A stretch of DNA of 64,000 bases from Syngnathus acus. Its lineage: Eukaryota > Chordata > Actinopteri > Syngnathiformes > Syngnathidae. Under the pieces are notes generated by a model that was not told where the DNA came from, did not search any database, and saw only the letters and a program-made list of their open reading frames with translations. Shown piece after piece: positions 1 through 11,800 of the stretch (position 1 is the first letter of the stretch; every line of letters starts with the position of its first letter). The DNA lies in contig NC_051090.1 in assembly GCF_901709675.1 (NCBI RefSeq), forward strand, positions 11,757,842-11,821,841, given 5' to 3'. Made by a program: the position numbers and the translations under genes.

Positions 1-39
1 CAAATCTTGATTAATCAAGCGTGCGCGTGCGCGTCTCAC

Positions 40-84
40 CTTGGCGCTCAGCTCGCCGCCGCTCTCCACTTTGCTGTCCGCCAT
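40..84 (-). CDS. ptma: Prothymosin alpha, coding exon 1 (gene continues off the left edge)
   Basis: Reading the minus strand from an ATG at 84 gives MADSKVESGGELSAK, followed directly by a consensus donor (AAG then GTGAGA) at 40/39. Prothymosin-alpha proteins begin with a short acidic leader ending in a Lys at this same exon junction (M-[SA]-D-x-x-V-[DE]-[TS]-x-x-E-[LIV]-[ST]-x-K), after which the second exon begins DLKEKK. Length, sequence and junction phase all fit, but only 15 codons are visible, so the identification rests on a short match. Prothymosin alpha is a small, intrinsically disordered, highly acidic nuclear protein that binds histones and affects chromatin. The CpG-rich DNA just upstream, with TATA and CCAAT motifs in the right orientation, supports a true first exon. 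An unrelated gene with a similar start cannot be excluded. Confidence 0.68.
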
Positions 85-239
85 CTTCGTCTTGATGTTT
101 GTCTGGTTAACAAACAAGAATGGCCGTCGAGCAGATTAGCAGCAAAACGAGGGTGAGGAGATGAAGATTTCCAATTTCCACTTGAGCCGGAGCGGTACTC
201 CTCAGTTGCGCGTGTACCCGCCCTCTCTCAGTGCCGCGC

Positions 240-331
240 GCGTTTTTATAACCCAGGTGGGCGGGGCCTGGCGAACGGCGGACGCGCCCATTGGTCGAGC
301 GCACTTCGCTCAAACTGGGCTGCCGATTGGA
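240..331 (-). promoter_or_regulatory. Core promoter of the ptma-like gene (TATA, GC box, two CCAAT boxes)
   Basis: On the minus strand there is TTATAAAAAC at 242-251, a GC-rich box GGCCCCGCCC at about 258-268, and two CCAAT motifs (plus-strand ATTGG at 290-294 and 326-330). They are ordered and spaced as in a CCAAT/TATA promoter firing toward the ATG at 84. Transcription would start near 215-220, giving a 5' UTR of about 130 nt. NF-Y and Sp1 binding is inferred from the motifs only. Confidence 0.55.
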
Positions 332-1881
332 CGCCACCAAACAATGGACGCGCCTCCCTTGTTGCCCAAAAAGTGTGCCACCCACGCACGCGCACACGCA
401 GTGGCCCGCACGCAGCCGCCTTGCAAAAACACTGACATGTGTGACTAAAAAAAAAAAAAAAAACCTCATGTTCACGCGCTTGGCGGCACTAATCCCATAA
501 TAATCACAGACCATAAGCGTTTGTTCACACTGCGATGAGGTTTATGGCTCGACGTGGGCGCATTTTTGCATGTATGCAAATTCAAGTGTGTTTTTGTTTC
601 GATTGTTGCAACTTGATTTGCGAAATAACGACTTTTTGAGTCACATGACCTCACCGACAAGATGACACGAGAAGAAACAAGAACACGTCTCAGGCCGCCC
701 AAGAAATCCCACTGCGCCTCCACTGCAAGCTGTACGGCAACTAACACTTTTGCTGACGACCTCGTTACTCATGTAACGTGCTGCAACACTACCCGCCCCC
801 CCAACTAGACTACTGTGGTCTCAAATCGTATTGCGAGCGTGGTTCTACTGTGGTGCTTAAATGGGTTGCTTCGAGTTGTATTTGGAAATAGTATTTCACA
901 ATAAGCGTCTGTGTGTGCGTGTGTGCGCGTGTGTGCGTGTCTGTGTGTGTGTATAAGTGTGTGTGCGCGCGCGCGCATGTGCGAGGAAAAAGTAGGACAG
1001 GCGTGAGGGCGGGGGTGTATCGGAGAAGCCATGGTAACACGACAGACTGAGCATCAAGTGGCCACAAAACCTCACAAGAAGGAGGAAATATCGCGCCAAG
1101 TGTGGAAATATATGGTTGTTAATTCGGCAAGAATTTGTTTCCTAACAAACGACGACAGTCGATGGCTTGTTGCTTTATTTCCCTCACCAAGATGGCGGCT
1201 GTGACTATTGCTCGGTCCCTCACCAAGATGTCCACCCGCCTCGCCCGTGTGGCGTTAAAGCTTTGTCGAGCGGCTCGTTACTGGCCGGTCTGCTGAAGCG
1301 AACATAAGGCTGACGCTTTGCGCACGGTGAGTGGTCGACGCCGTTGTCAATCAACAGCAAACTTGGTCGTGGGTGGGAACTTCGGGGCGACGGAAATCCT
1401 GTACCAGAAGTAGCCCGCATTCATGAACGACCTTGCCTTGATTTTACGCGATAAACTCCAACATTGAAAGTTAATTGACAATATGGTGACCAAGGTAAAG
1501 CGGAGCAAACTCTATATCGGTACGTAAGTCACATCAACATTGAGCCGTGCTGGCGTCAATGGGGCTTCCAGCCTTTTTCCAGTCGTACAGCAGGGGGTAG
1601 CATACTTTAGTCGCCACGTCAAAAATCGGTAGTACAAGACGACCAATCAAGTTTGGACAAGGTTTCTTATTTCATTATTTTCGTCACATAAAAATGGTGT
1701 CCAAATTGTTGCGCCGATTTCCCACGTAGTGGTACTTACATTTGAATTAGTTTCATGAGCAAACTTCAAATTCAAACCTAATTTTTTTTACTCATTGATT
1801 TTCAGCAATCACGTTTTTTGTTGCAGTTCTAATAGATAAAGCATTGTAAAATATGTGAACGTAAAAAACGTGAATGATAGG
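332..1881. other. Intergenic DNA upstream of ptma; GT-rich microsatellite
   Basis: No gene is recognised. About 905-977 is an interrupted (GT)n/(GC)n tract. The open frames here are short and low-complexity. CpG density falls off after about 430. Confidence 0.4.
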
Positions 1882-2251
1882 AAATAGTTTTTGTATTGGT
1901 TACCCTTTGAGTTAAAAGAGGGCGTGGGTTAGAGTGGCGTCAGGACCCCGTGCTCGGCCTGTCATTTTGCATTTGTCTCTTAAATAAACGACTGAAAAGA
2001 CATCGGCGACCGGCTCTCAACAGCTCCTCAACAGTTGTTTTCCTCACTTCCGTTGAGCGTATCTTAAAATAGTTTTTGTATTGGTTACCCTTTGAGTTAA
2101 AAGAGGGCGTCGGTTAGAGTGGCGTCAGGACCCCGTGCTCGGCCTGTTATTTTGCATTTGTCTCTTAAATAAACGACTGAAAAGACATCGGCGACCGGCT
2201 CTCAACAGCTCCTCAACAGTTGTTTTCCTCACTTCCGTTGAGCGTATCTTA
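1882..2251. repeat. Tandem duplication, two units of about 185 bp
   Basis: The segment 1882-2066 is repeated almost base for base at 2067-2251 (only a few differences, e.g. GGGCGTGGG versus GGGCGTCGG). Each unit holds an AATAAA hexamer and the phrase GGCGTCAGGACCCCGTGC. The near identity implies a recent duplication. An LTR-type or 3'-end origin is possible but not shown. Confidence 0.8.
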
Positions 2252-3119
2252 ATTTTTCCTGTAATTTCTATTTGGGCTTGTGACACAAAGCAACAAAAAT
2301 AAACCGAGCTCCTCAATTAAAACAAAAGTGTACACTGATATATTTAAAAAAATATTTTTCTGAATTATTACATGTTCTGAGGGACGACATCAGAGCAGCT
2401 TGGGAGTGTTGCGATTCGAGCACTTCATTTCATTGCAAGTTGTAATGAATCGATGCGAAACGTCACGTGGAAGGGGAGGGGCAGACAGAAACAGATATAC
2501 TTTTTTTCCTGAGCTGAAAAATGGAAAAAGTGGAGCAATGTGAAGGGTGAAAAGACGAGGAGGAGGAGGAGAAGAAAAGTACTGCAGAGAGGCAAGCCCG
2601 AAAGCCCGGAGCGAATCTCGACTATTAACTGGCCCTGGACTGGCCAGCAAATAGCAACTACAACGTGACTTCAGTGACACCATTTAAGGTTTGGACCATG
2701 GCAACAATAGTCCAAATCAGGGCCCAAAGACGCACCTTGGTTTGTCCTTCTGGAAAGCGCCCGATCGGAACACTTTAGTGGCGGAAACTCCAAGTGCAAA
2801 GAACCTTTTGTGTGTTTTGACTGCGCCTTTAGTTAACGCTGATAAACAACAGCGCCTTCTTCTGGCACTTGAGAGGTCTAGAAACTTGGTGCAGCACGGA
2901 CGATTTTTGACTAGCAATTGCAGAAATATTTCAGCATTTCTGGAGCTTCAGGCGTGAAGATGGACAGATGGTCTTGGTGTGAGTCTGTACAAAGGTTTTG
3001 GCTTGACTTTCATCAATGGGCTTGTTTGTTACTCTTACGATGTCTGATGAAAAATGTTTTTTTCATAACGGTAAATTTGATTTTTTATTATTTTGTTGGC
3101 CAAACAATATATACACAAA
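2252..3119. other. Unassigned intergenic DNA
   Basis: I see no exon, RNA gene or delimited repeat. Open frames at 2390-2683 and 2691-2957 have no recognisable domain. Confidence 0.3.
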
Positions 3120-3432
3120 TCCCACCTCCTTAAAGCAAAATCAAACATTCTGCATTGGAAGAATGATCTGAAATCCTACAACATTTTGTTAAAACTTATT
3201 AACACCAAGAATGCTGTAAAACTGACCTCATTTATTGAGAGGCTGTTTCTGTAAGATGCTTGCTCTGGGTGTATACTCTTAGGATATAAGATGCAGTTGC
3301 CCTGTAATGTGGTTTTTTTCTCTCCTGGTATTGTGGATGTCTTATTTTGTTTTTGTCTGTTTGTAGTTGTAGATGTTATTATACCTAATGTGTTTGTGTT
3401 TGAATAAAAGTTTGAATTTAAAAAAAAAAAAC
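3120..3432 (+). mobile_element. Probable LINE 3' end with poly(A)
   Basis: The segment ends in a motif resembling TGTTTGAATAAAAGTTTGAA followed by a run of A at 3421-3431. A very similar tail (GTGTTTGTGTTTGAATAAAA, then A-run) occurs at about 19640-19696. A dispersed sequence ending in AATAAA plus poly(A) suggests the 3' terminus of an L1-like retrotransposon. No coding part is present. Confidence 0.35.
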
Positions 3433-4791
3433 ATGACAGATGGTCAGTGCTATGTCGAGTTGTCTGATGAAAGTCTAATAGAAAGCGGAAGAATCGGAAG
3501 GAGGAGCAGACAAGGTGAACGAGTTTTGTGCGTGTTCGGACATGTTGAGCCAAATTCCAGCGAGGCCTGTCAAGGCCTGCGCTGCGCTCGCTCCCCGCTG
3601 GGCGCATCGCAGCGCTTCCTACTACTCGTTGTGCTTGAACAACTGGATTTGGGTTGGCCTAGCTGGCACACAACCCGAGTCAGCAAACGAGTTAGATTTA
3701 TACAGTCTGCGTGCAATTGACGGCCATTATAATTTTATTGCATTGGGGGGCAAAAAAATATTTTTCGTAAACGTTCCGAATCCTTGAAGACGTCAGACAC
3801 GTTGGCAAGTCTCCTGACCTTTTCATTTGTCAATATGAGCAAACTTAGATTTAAAAATCATTCAATGCTTTCCTTTCTTGTGTCTTCGATTTATTGAAAC
3901 CTGTGCATGAAAGCTTTGAATTTTTCAAAACGATGACATGAAATGCTCTTCCATTAGATGACAGAGTGAATTGAGACGAGATGGTTTTCCGAGTCGTCCT
4001 ATTGCAGCGACGTTAAAGTTCGATGTTGGGAAGCAACACATTCATGACAATCACACAATCAATAACTGCCACCGTGAAAATCAGGAGTGCTAATTGCTTG
4101 AGTCACGCACGCGCCGGGAGAACCTCATCGCATGCACGTTGCTACGGAAACGGGCAGCTGATACGCTTAAACCGACGTCCTAACAGAGATGTTGCATGCT
4201 AATCTCCAACGAGGTCAAATTTGCATTTACAAATGCACGCGGGAGCGATTGCGTGGCGCTACCAACGACGTCACCGGCATCTTGTGTCACAATTAGAAAA
4301 ACAAAACTAAAGAAAAACAAAATCAACTTGTTCCCGACTTTTGTTTGGTGTCCACCAGCTGTCCGCAGCGTCCGCGAGTGCCCATCGGTCGGTCGCGATG
4401 AACACGACGGCCTCTTCATCACTTCTTCAGGCCCAACGATAAACTGAAACAGGAATTAGTTGTCAGACGAAGCAAATTAGTTTCCATCAAAGTAGTAAAA
4501 TGTAAGCAGGTCGTGCAGACACGACAGCAGCAAAGCTTTTCAATCGAATGCAAAGCAGCCCAGCAACCGCAATGTGCGCTCTCGCCCGCTTTGCTCACTC
4601 ACCGGGCCGTTGGTGGGTCATGAATTTACTGAATGAAGTTCAAGACAGATCCAGGTGCAAAACGTTTGACTTGAGTCAAAGTAAAAGTAGTCGATTGGGA
4701 ATGCTGATGCACGTGAAGCCCTTTGCAACTTGTCTGAGACTCGGGGCGGCAGAAAGAAACAAGCACTTGATCCAAAGTCCAACTTGATCAA
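3433..4791. other. Unassigned intergenic DNA
   Basis: No gene or delimited repeat is recognised. A few CpG-rich patches occur (about 3480-3620 and 4330-4420). Small open frames have no recognisable domain. Confidence 0.3.
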
Positions 4792-4799
4792 GTTCACTC

Positions 4800-5126
4800 A
4801 ATAAACCAGCTCAGTGGCCTAGTGGTAGAGTGTCCGCCCTGAGACTGGAAGGTTGTGGGTTCAAACCCCGGCCGGGTCATACCAAAGACTATAAAAATGG
4901 GACCCATTGCCTCCCTGCTTGGCACTCAGCATTAAGGGTTGGAATTGCGGGGTTAGATCACCAACTGATTCCCGAGCACGGCACCGCTGCTGCTCACTGC
5001 TCCCCTCTCCCCCAGGGGATGGATTAAAATCATACGGGGATGGGTTAAATGCAGAGGACAAATTTCACCACACCCAGATCTGTGTGTGACGATCATTGGG
5101 ACTTTAACTTAACTTTAACTTTATAG
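4800..5126 (+). mobile_element. tRNA-derived SINE (V-SINE-like), with target-site duplication
   Basis: The 5' part is tRNA-like, with an A-box region (AGTGGCCTAGTGGTAGAGTG) and a B box (GGGTTCAAACCC). It is followed by a conserved body (GGGTTAAATGCAGAGGACAA) and a tail made of repeated ACTTTAACTT units. The 8-mer GTTCACTC flanks it at 4792-4799 and 5127-5134. A second copy lies at 56.27-56.57 kb on the other strand. The V-SINE assignment is from memory of the tail and body, so the family name is less certain than the SINE call. Confidence 0.85.
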
Positions 5127-5854
5127 GTTCACTCGCTATAGTTGGAAAATAGACAACAAAACGGCACAAATGTATTCACTTTTCTTGTCATAAAATTTGG
5201 ATCATGTTCCAATTTTTTGCGGGACAAGAAAAACTATTACAGACCATTAAAACTGTTGGCAAACGTGTTTGCGAACTAGAACAAAGCCTGCCCAAAAACA
5301 ATCTTTGCTACGTGCGCACGCACACTCACAAACCATCCCCGCTCAGATGCAGCCTTCAAACATAGGAAAAGAAAAAATACAGAAATTGATTCAAGTACAA
5401 TAAATGACTTAAGTACAGTACCAAAGTACACCCGCCCTCGCCTCAAAAAGGAACTACCGTTTGGAACAGGAGAATGGCGACCCCAAGTGGACAGAAGCAA
5501 AATATTGTTTTCGTCTAATTCCAGTTTCATCAATCAATGGGATATTCTGTACAAGAGTTAATTCTGAAACTATTCAGCCCGAGTACGAGGCGAGAAGCAA
5601 AGTTCCAACAGCAATCGGTGCGTCGCCTTTTTTGTCGACGTGGAATCTGTTTTGGTGGAACACAATGGGAAGGAGCTAGCGGAGCAGGCGGCTCCGACGA
5701 CAATCAGTCGGACAGTTTCATTCTTTCCGTTAAGTCGAGTTGCGGTACAAATGGGCGCAGCAGTTACAAGATCACGAAATGAGCCAGGCATGGCCGAAGG
5801 GGTCACGGTGCTCACGTTCAGAGACGCGCATGTAACGAGGGACAATCGGGGCAC
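5127..5854. other. phb2 downstream/3' region, nothing else recognised
   Basis: This lies just beyond the last phb2 coding exon on the minus strand, so it probably includes the 3' UTR. I did not find a convincing AATAAA close to the stop. No other gene is seen. Confidence 0.3.
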
Positions 5855-8800
5855 TCACTTGTCAAACAAGGCCTGGTTCTGCAAGTTGAGGACCAAACTT
5901 TCAGCATTCAGGTACACTTTGTTCTGAGACGTCGACACCTGCGGGACCACATCGGCGTTAACATCAGCGCAGGAACTGACATCGCCTTGGTTATTAGACA
6001 TGATGGTCTTGTCATAATTTAATTTGTTGGCTGTCATCCCTGGTAAACAAAATCCCATCCCTGGTAAAAAAAAAAACTGCTGTAGTAGTGCTCATTCATT
6101 CGCACTTCAGTCAAGCTGTCATCGCGTGTCCGACTCGCTGGCTCAGAACCACGTCCGTGTGTTGTTTCTCCACTCGAAGGCGCTAAGTCTTTGTTCAATC
6201 TATTGACTGCAGACATATATGGCTGCAACTTAAAGATAAAAAAAAAAAAACCTTAAAGATCCATTTTGTATGTCTTTGCACTTGAACAATTCTTCCCTGT
6301 TGTTCCTATAAGCGCTCCAAAGTTCTGCCTGTAATTTTTCCCTGTGCTGTTGTTGGCATTAAAGGCCTAAAAGTTAGGAGGGAAGAGAAGTTCTTTAATT
6401 CAGTCTGTGTGTTTTTAGGTTGACTCGCCTATTGAAATTTTTTTCTGCCAAACTTGGGAAGTGCTGTGAGAAAATCCCTCTTGGCCAAGCCCAACTAAGC
6501 TTCCTCCCCTTCCCCTCGATGACGGCGGTCACCAGCATGCTCATGGCCGTGATCTTAATAATTGTCAATGGTGTCAAGAGCACCTCCCTTGTCAAAGTCA
6601 TCATTGCATTTCTCGTCATTGTCGCCGTCCTAACGCTGAGATAAAAGGCGAGCGAGTGAGTGACCGACCGTCTTGGCGATGGTCTGAGCGGCTCGGATGC
6701 GCCTCAGCTTCAGGTAGCCGGGATTCTTGGTGACGGCTTGGCCCAGCTGAAACACACAAATTCAGAGGTGGGCGGGTTGCTTTCATGCTCGCCACATGGC
6801 CCACATTGCTGCTCCATGGTCGACTTGTCTTGGCGTATTCAAGACAACTGGAAACGCACATTTAGGGCAGAAAATTGGCCGACAGACGGCCTCGGTGCAA
6901 TCGGTCGCTCTGCGTCCGTTGTTGACGCTTTGTGGTAGCTGCTGGGAACGCGCCGTATAAAGAAACCTCCCATGGATTCTTTGTTGCAAAAATCCGCGTA
7001 TTTTTTACCATCTTGGCCGCCTCGGCTTCTCCTTCGGCCTGGATGATCTTCTGCCGCTGGTCTTGTTTGGCTTTCTCCACGTAGAACTGAGCCCTCTGCG
7101 CCTCTTGCTGAGCTGCGCACACGGAGACACGGCCTTCGACTTACTTGTGAAACGCAACACCGGTGTGAAGCTCAAGAGAAGAGAACGGATGGATGAATGG
7201 TCACAAGTTGAAAAACTCTTGGTTTGAATGCTCGGTGGCGGAAGCGCACAATTGTCAACAAATAATGTCAATTCATCAACAAACGTGAGCCAAACAATGT
7301 TGAAATTTGCCCTCCAACACGCTCAACGATGGCACCGCATGCACAAGCAAAAATGGCAAGAAACTTTCCCTAATGGCGAAGAGCCCGACTTCTCAGCGGC
7401 CGTTAAAGCCAATATCGCCCGACTTACCGAGCAGAGTGCGAGCGAGTCTTACTAGCGTCTTTAGCGGCCATTGAAAGTTCGCACTGTGGCGCGGAGCGGC
7501 CGTTGAGTGCACTAAGTGGCCTGAAAGGGTCTCCCTCCCTCCCTCTTCCAAACTTTTTGCGCGACGTTAAAGTGACACTTTTCTTATGTCAGAGTTTTTG
7601 TGTGGCATCAAATGTGTTTTGGGTGTCCGGAAAGGATGACCGGATCTTCGTAATTTCTTCTTATATATTAATATATAATATTTACAGTGCCTTGCGAAAG
7701 TATTCGGCCCCCTTGAACCTTTCAACATTTCGCCACATTTCAGGCTTCAAACATAAAGATATAAAAATTGTATTTTTTGTCAAGAATCAACAACAAGTGG
7801 GACACAATCGTGAAGTGGAACGAAATTTATTGGCTAATTTAAACTTTTTTAACAAATAAAAAACTGAAAAGTGGGGCGTGCAATATTATTCGGCCCCTTT
7901 ACTTTCAGTGCAGCAAACTCACTCCAGAAGTTCAGTGAGGATCTTTGAATGATCCAATGTTGTCCTAAATGACTGATGATGATAAATAGAATGCACCTGT
8001 GTGTAATCAAGTCTCCGTATAAATGCACCTGCTCTTTGATAGTCCCAGGGTTCTGTTTAAAGCGCAGAGAGAACCATGAAGACAAAGGAACACACCAGGC
8101 AGGTCCGAGATACTGTTGTGGAGAAGTTTAAAGCCGGATTTGGATATAAAAAGATTTCCCAAGCTTTAAACATCTCAAGGAGCACTGTGCAAGCAATTAT
8201 ATTGAAATGGAAGGAGTATCAGACCACTGCAAATCTACCAAGACCTGGCCGTCCCTCCAAACTTTCATCTCAAACAAGGAGAAGACTGATCAGAGATGCA
8301 GCCAAGAGGCCCATGATCACTCTGGATGAACTGCAGATAACTCCAGCTGAGGTGGGAGAGTCTGTCCATAGGACAACAATCAGTCGTGCACTGCACAAAT
8401 CTGGCCTTTATGGAAGAGTGGCAAGAAGAAAGCCATTTCTCAAAGATATCCATAAAAAGTCTCGTTTAAAGTTTGCCACAAGCCACCTGGGAGACACACC
8501 AAACATGTGGAAGAAGGTGCTCTGGTCAGATGAAACCAAAATCGAACTTTTTGGCCACAATGCAAAACGATATGTTTGGCGTAAAAGCAACACAGCTCAT
8601 CACCCTGAACACACCATCCCCACTGTCAAACATGGTGGTGGCAGCATCATGGTTTGGGCCTGCTTTTCTTCAGCAGGGACACGGAAGATGGCTAAAATTG
8701 TTGGGAAGATGGATGGAGCCAAATACAGGACCATTCTGGAAGAAAACCTGTTGGAGTCTGCAAAAGACCTGAGACTGGGACGGAGATTTATCTTCCAACA

Positions 8801-11800
8801 GAACAATGATCCAAAACATAAAGCCAAATCTACAAAGGAATGGTTCACAAATAGACGTATCCAGGTGTTAGAATGGCCAAGTCAAAGTCCAGACCTGAAT
8901 CCAATCGAGAATCTGTGGAAAGAGCTGAAGACTGCTGTTCACAAACGCTCTCCATCCAACCTCACTGAGCTCGAGCTGTTTTGCAAGGAAGAATGGGCAA
9001 GAATTCCAGTCTCTCGATGTGCAAAACTGATAGAGACATACCCCAAGCGACTTCCAGCTGTAATTGCAGGAAAAGGTGGCGCTACAAAGTATTAGCGCAA
9101 GGGGGCCGAATAATATTGCACGCCCCACTTTTCAGTTTTTTATTTGTTAAAAAAGTTTAAATTATCCAATAAATTTTGTTCCACTTCACGATTGTGTCCC
9201 ACTTGTTGATTCTTGACAAAAAATTAAACTTTTATATCTTTATGTTTGAAGCCTGAAATGTCGCGAAATGTTGAAAGGTTCAAGGGGGCCGAATACTTTC
9301 GCAAGGCACTGTATATATTAATAAATATTGCTTTGCTTTTGGTCTGATGTGAATGATCACAAAAGGCTCCTCTTTAGTTTGGTTAATGTCAAGTCATGAC
9401 CCTTTTCTTGAACCCCAGAAAGGCCCAGCGAGCGCTTCTTTAGTTTGTGGCGAATCGCCTCTGATGGGTTTTTTTTGGTTTACTTTCCCGAAGCAAAGGG
9501 CAATTCCTTACCGACTTGCTTGGCCTCGACGGCGGCGGTGTACTGGCTGCTGAAGCTCAGCTCGGTGATGGCCACGTCGTCTAGGATGATGTTGAAGTCT
9601 TTGGCGCGTTCAAAGAGCTCCCTGCGCACCAACAGCGACACCTGCGCAAGCACAGGCTCACCGTGGGGGCCCGCGGACGGCCGACTTCCGTTTTCGGCCA
9701 GCCGGAAGACGAGCGTACCTGCGCTCTTTGCGTGATGAGCTGGGAGGCGTTGAACTTGGCCACCACCGACTTGAGGACCTCATTGACGATGGAGGGCAGC
9801 ACCCGCTCATCGTAGTCCTTGCCCAGACGCTGGTACATGGCGGGTAGATTGGATGCCATCGGACGCGACAGCACCCTCACCGCAATGTTCACCATCTGCA
9901 GGTCTAATCGGCACGACCAGCATAGTCATCGGGGGTGCACCTTTCAAAACGTCTCGCATCTGCTTACGTTGTCTGGCAAAAACGTCACCTCGCCGCCACG
10001 TGACAGACTTGGACAGACGCGGTGGGGTTTGGGTTACCTTTGCTACCGGTCAGTGAGGAGATCTTCCTGGGTCGGGCTCTGATGTCATAGATGATGGGGT
10101 ACTGGAACCACGGGATCCTAACGCACACAGGGCGCACCTAAGCTCAGTGGCTATTGCAAAAATAATTAAGACTGAAAATGAAAACGCTTACCAAAAAAAA
10201 TAAATACAATTAAAACAAACTATGTTGCTAAAGAACCGGAGTAAAAATTCCCTTTTCCATTTTTGTCAATTTTCATACATGAGCTTTAAATCTATTTCCG
10301 TACTGATTTACAACCGGAGCTGAAGACGAAACTGGTGAAACTGTTTACTTTACTTACTACTTACCTTTAGTTTACTTTACTACGCAATACCGCATGACCT
10401 TTTTTTTTTTTTTATCTTGCGCTCCACCCAAGCTACATAAAAAGCTAATTGTAAAACTAATAAAAACTCAAATAATTTTGGGAAAAATTTGAGAAACCAC
10501 AAAGGCTTAGAGCAGGCTTGGCCAACCCGCGGCTCCCGAGCCGCATGCGGCTCTTAGCCTGGTTTCATGCGGCTCTTTTACATTCATATCAACATTTTTA
10601 TTCGTGTTTTTTTTTTTTGGTGCGTGTTCCCTTCGCTTGAGTTCAATATGGTATTATCGTCAAACACGCATGCGCATGAGGCGAAATTCCACAAAGCAGG
10701 AGGGGCAAACCCATTCGAGTAAACAATTAGTGTCAATTTCGCTCTCAAAATGGCAGGGAAAAAATGCATAGCTAAACAAAAATATGAAGTTGAACACAGG
10801 ACGTTTTTAACAGAGTGGAAAGTTTATATTTTTTTGTTGAACGTACTGGCAAGCCATTCTGCCTGATATGTCAGACGTCATAAGCGCATTTCAAAGCTTC
10901 AAATCTTCAGCGCCACTTCAGCTCACTCCATGCTAACATCGATCAGGACTTTCGCAAGAGCAAGTTGGACACTTTGAAAAGTTAGGGAGAAAAACAGGTA
11001 CAGTTTTTCCCCAAAATTACGAAGCACTCAGAGATTGTCACACCTGCATTGTATCAACTGGCTTGGAACATTGCACGGGCTGAAAAGCCATACCTCATTG
11101 TAAGGGGAGTTCGTTAAAAAATGCCTCAGTGACGTTGTTGAAATCTTGTCTCCTGAAAACGACAAACTAAAACGAATGGTATCAGTCATCCAACTAAAAG
11201 AATTACTTCGAGTGGCAACAACAGAATACAAACCAGATTAGAAGAGGATTGTTCAAGGCAAGGAATGCCAGAAGTTGCACTAAGCAACATGCATAGTAAG
11301 TGAAAAAACGTTATTGAAAATTATGTTTTTGTTTGTGGACTTTGTTGAACTGATAGTTTGTGTGTGTGAGACAGTGCACACAATGTTCATTGTTGAAAAT
11401 GACTGGCCTGTGGTCTTGGTACTGTATGAGTCAATTTCTGTTATTATATTGGTGTGTGTGTGACATGATAATGTCTAGAGATGCACCGATCCGACTTTTT
11501 CAGTTTCGATACCGATGCCGTGTCTTTGCGTACCGATCCGATATTATGGTTGACTTAACAAGCTACATACCTCTACATGTGGAACAGAAAAGACTAAAGG
11601 CAATGGCATCAGACATGACTACACAGTTCTTTGCTCTAAATCAGGGGTGTCCAAACTACGGCCCGCGGGCCAACTGCGGCCCGCGGTCCAGTTTTTATTG
11701 GCCCGCAGCAAATTCTGAAAACATAATTGAATATGGCCCGCACAAGAAGCTTGAGCTCAACTCTGTTGCACCTCTCGGTTTCAACACTAGATGGAGCCCG

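Noticed and set aside
107-514. Minus-strand 135-codon frame next to ptma
   Set aside because: It overlaps the ptma promoter and 5' UTR. Composition is that of CpG-rich DNA and no domain is visible.
4830-5089. Small frames in the SINE and a possible tRNA gene
   Set aside because: The A and B boxes belong to a SINE. The DNA does not fold as a complete tRNA and continues into the SINE body and tail.
5939-7008. A small nucleolar or Cajal-body RNA in the phb2 introns, as the human PHB2 gene hosts one
   Set aside because: I could not recognise paired C/D or H/ACA boxes with the needed stems by eye. A covariance-model search would settle it.
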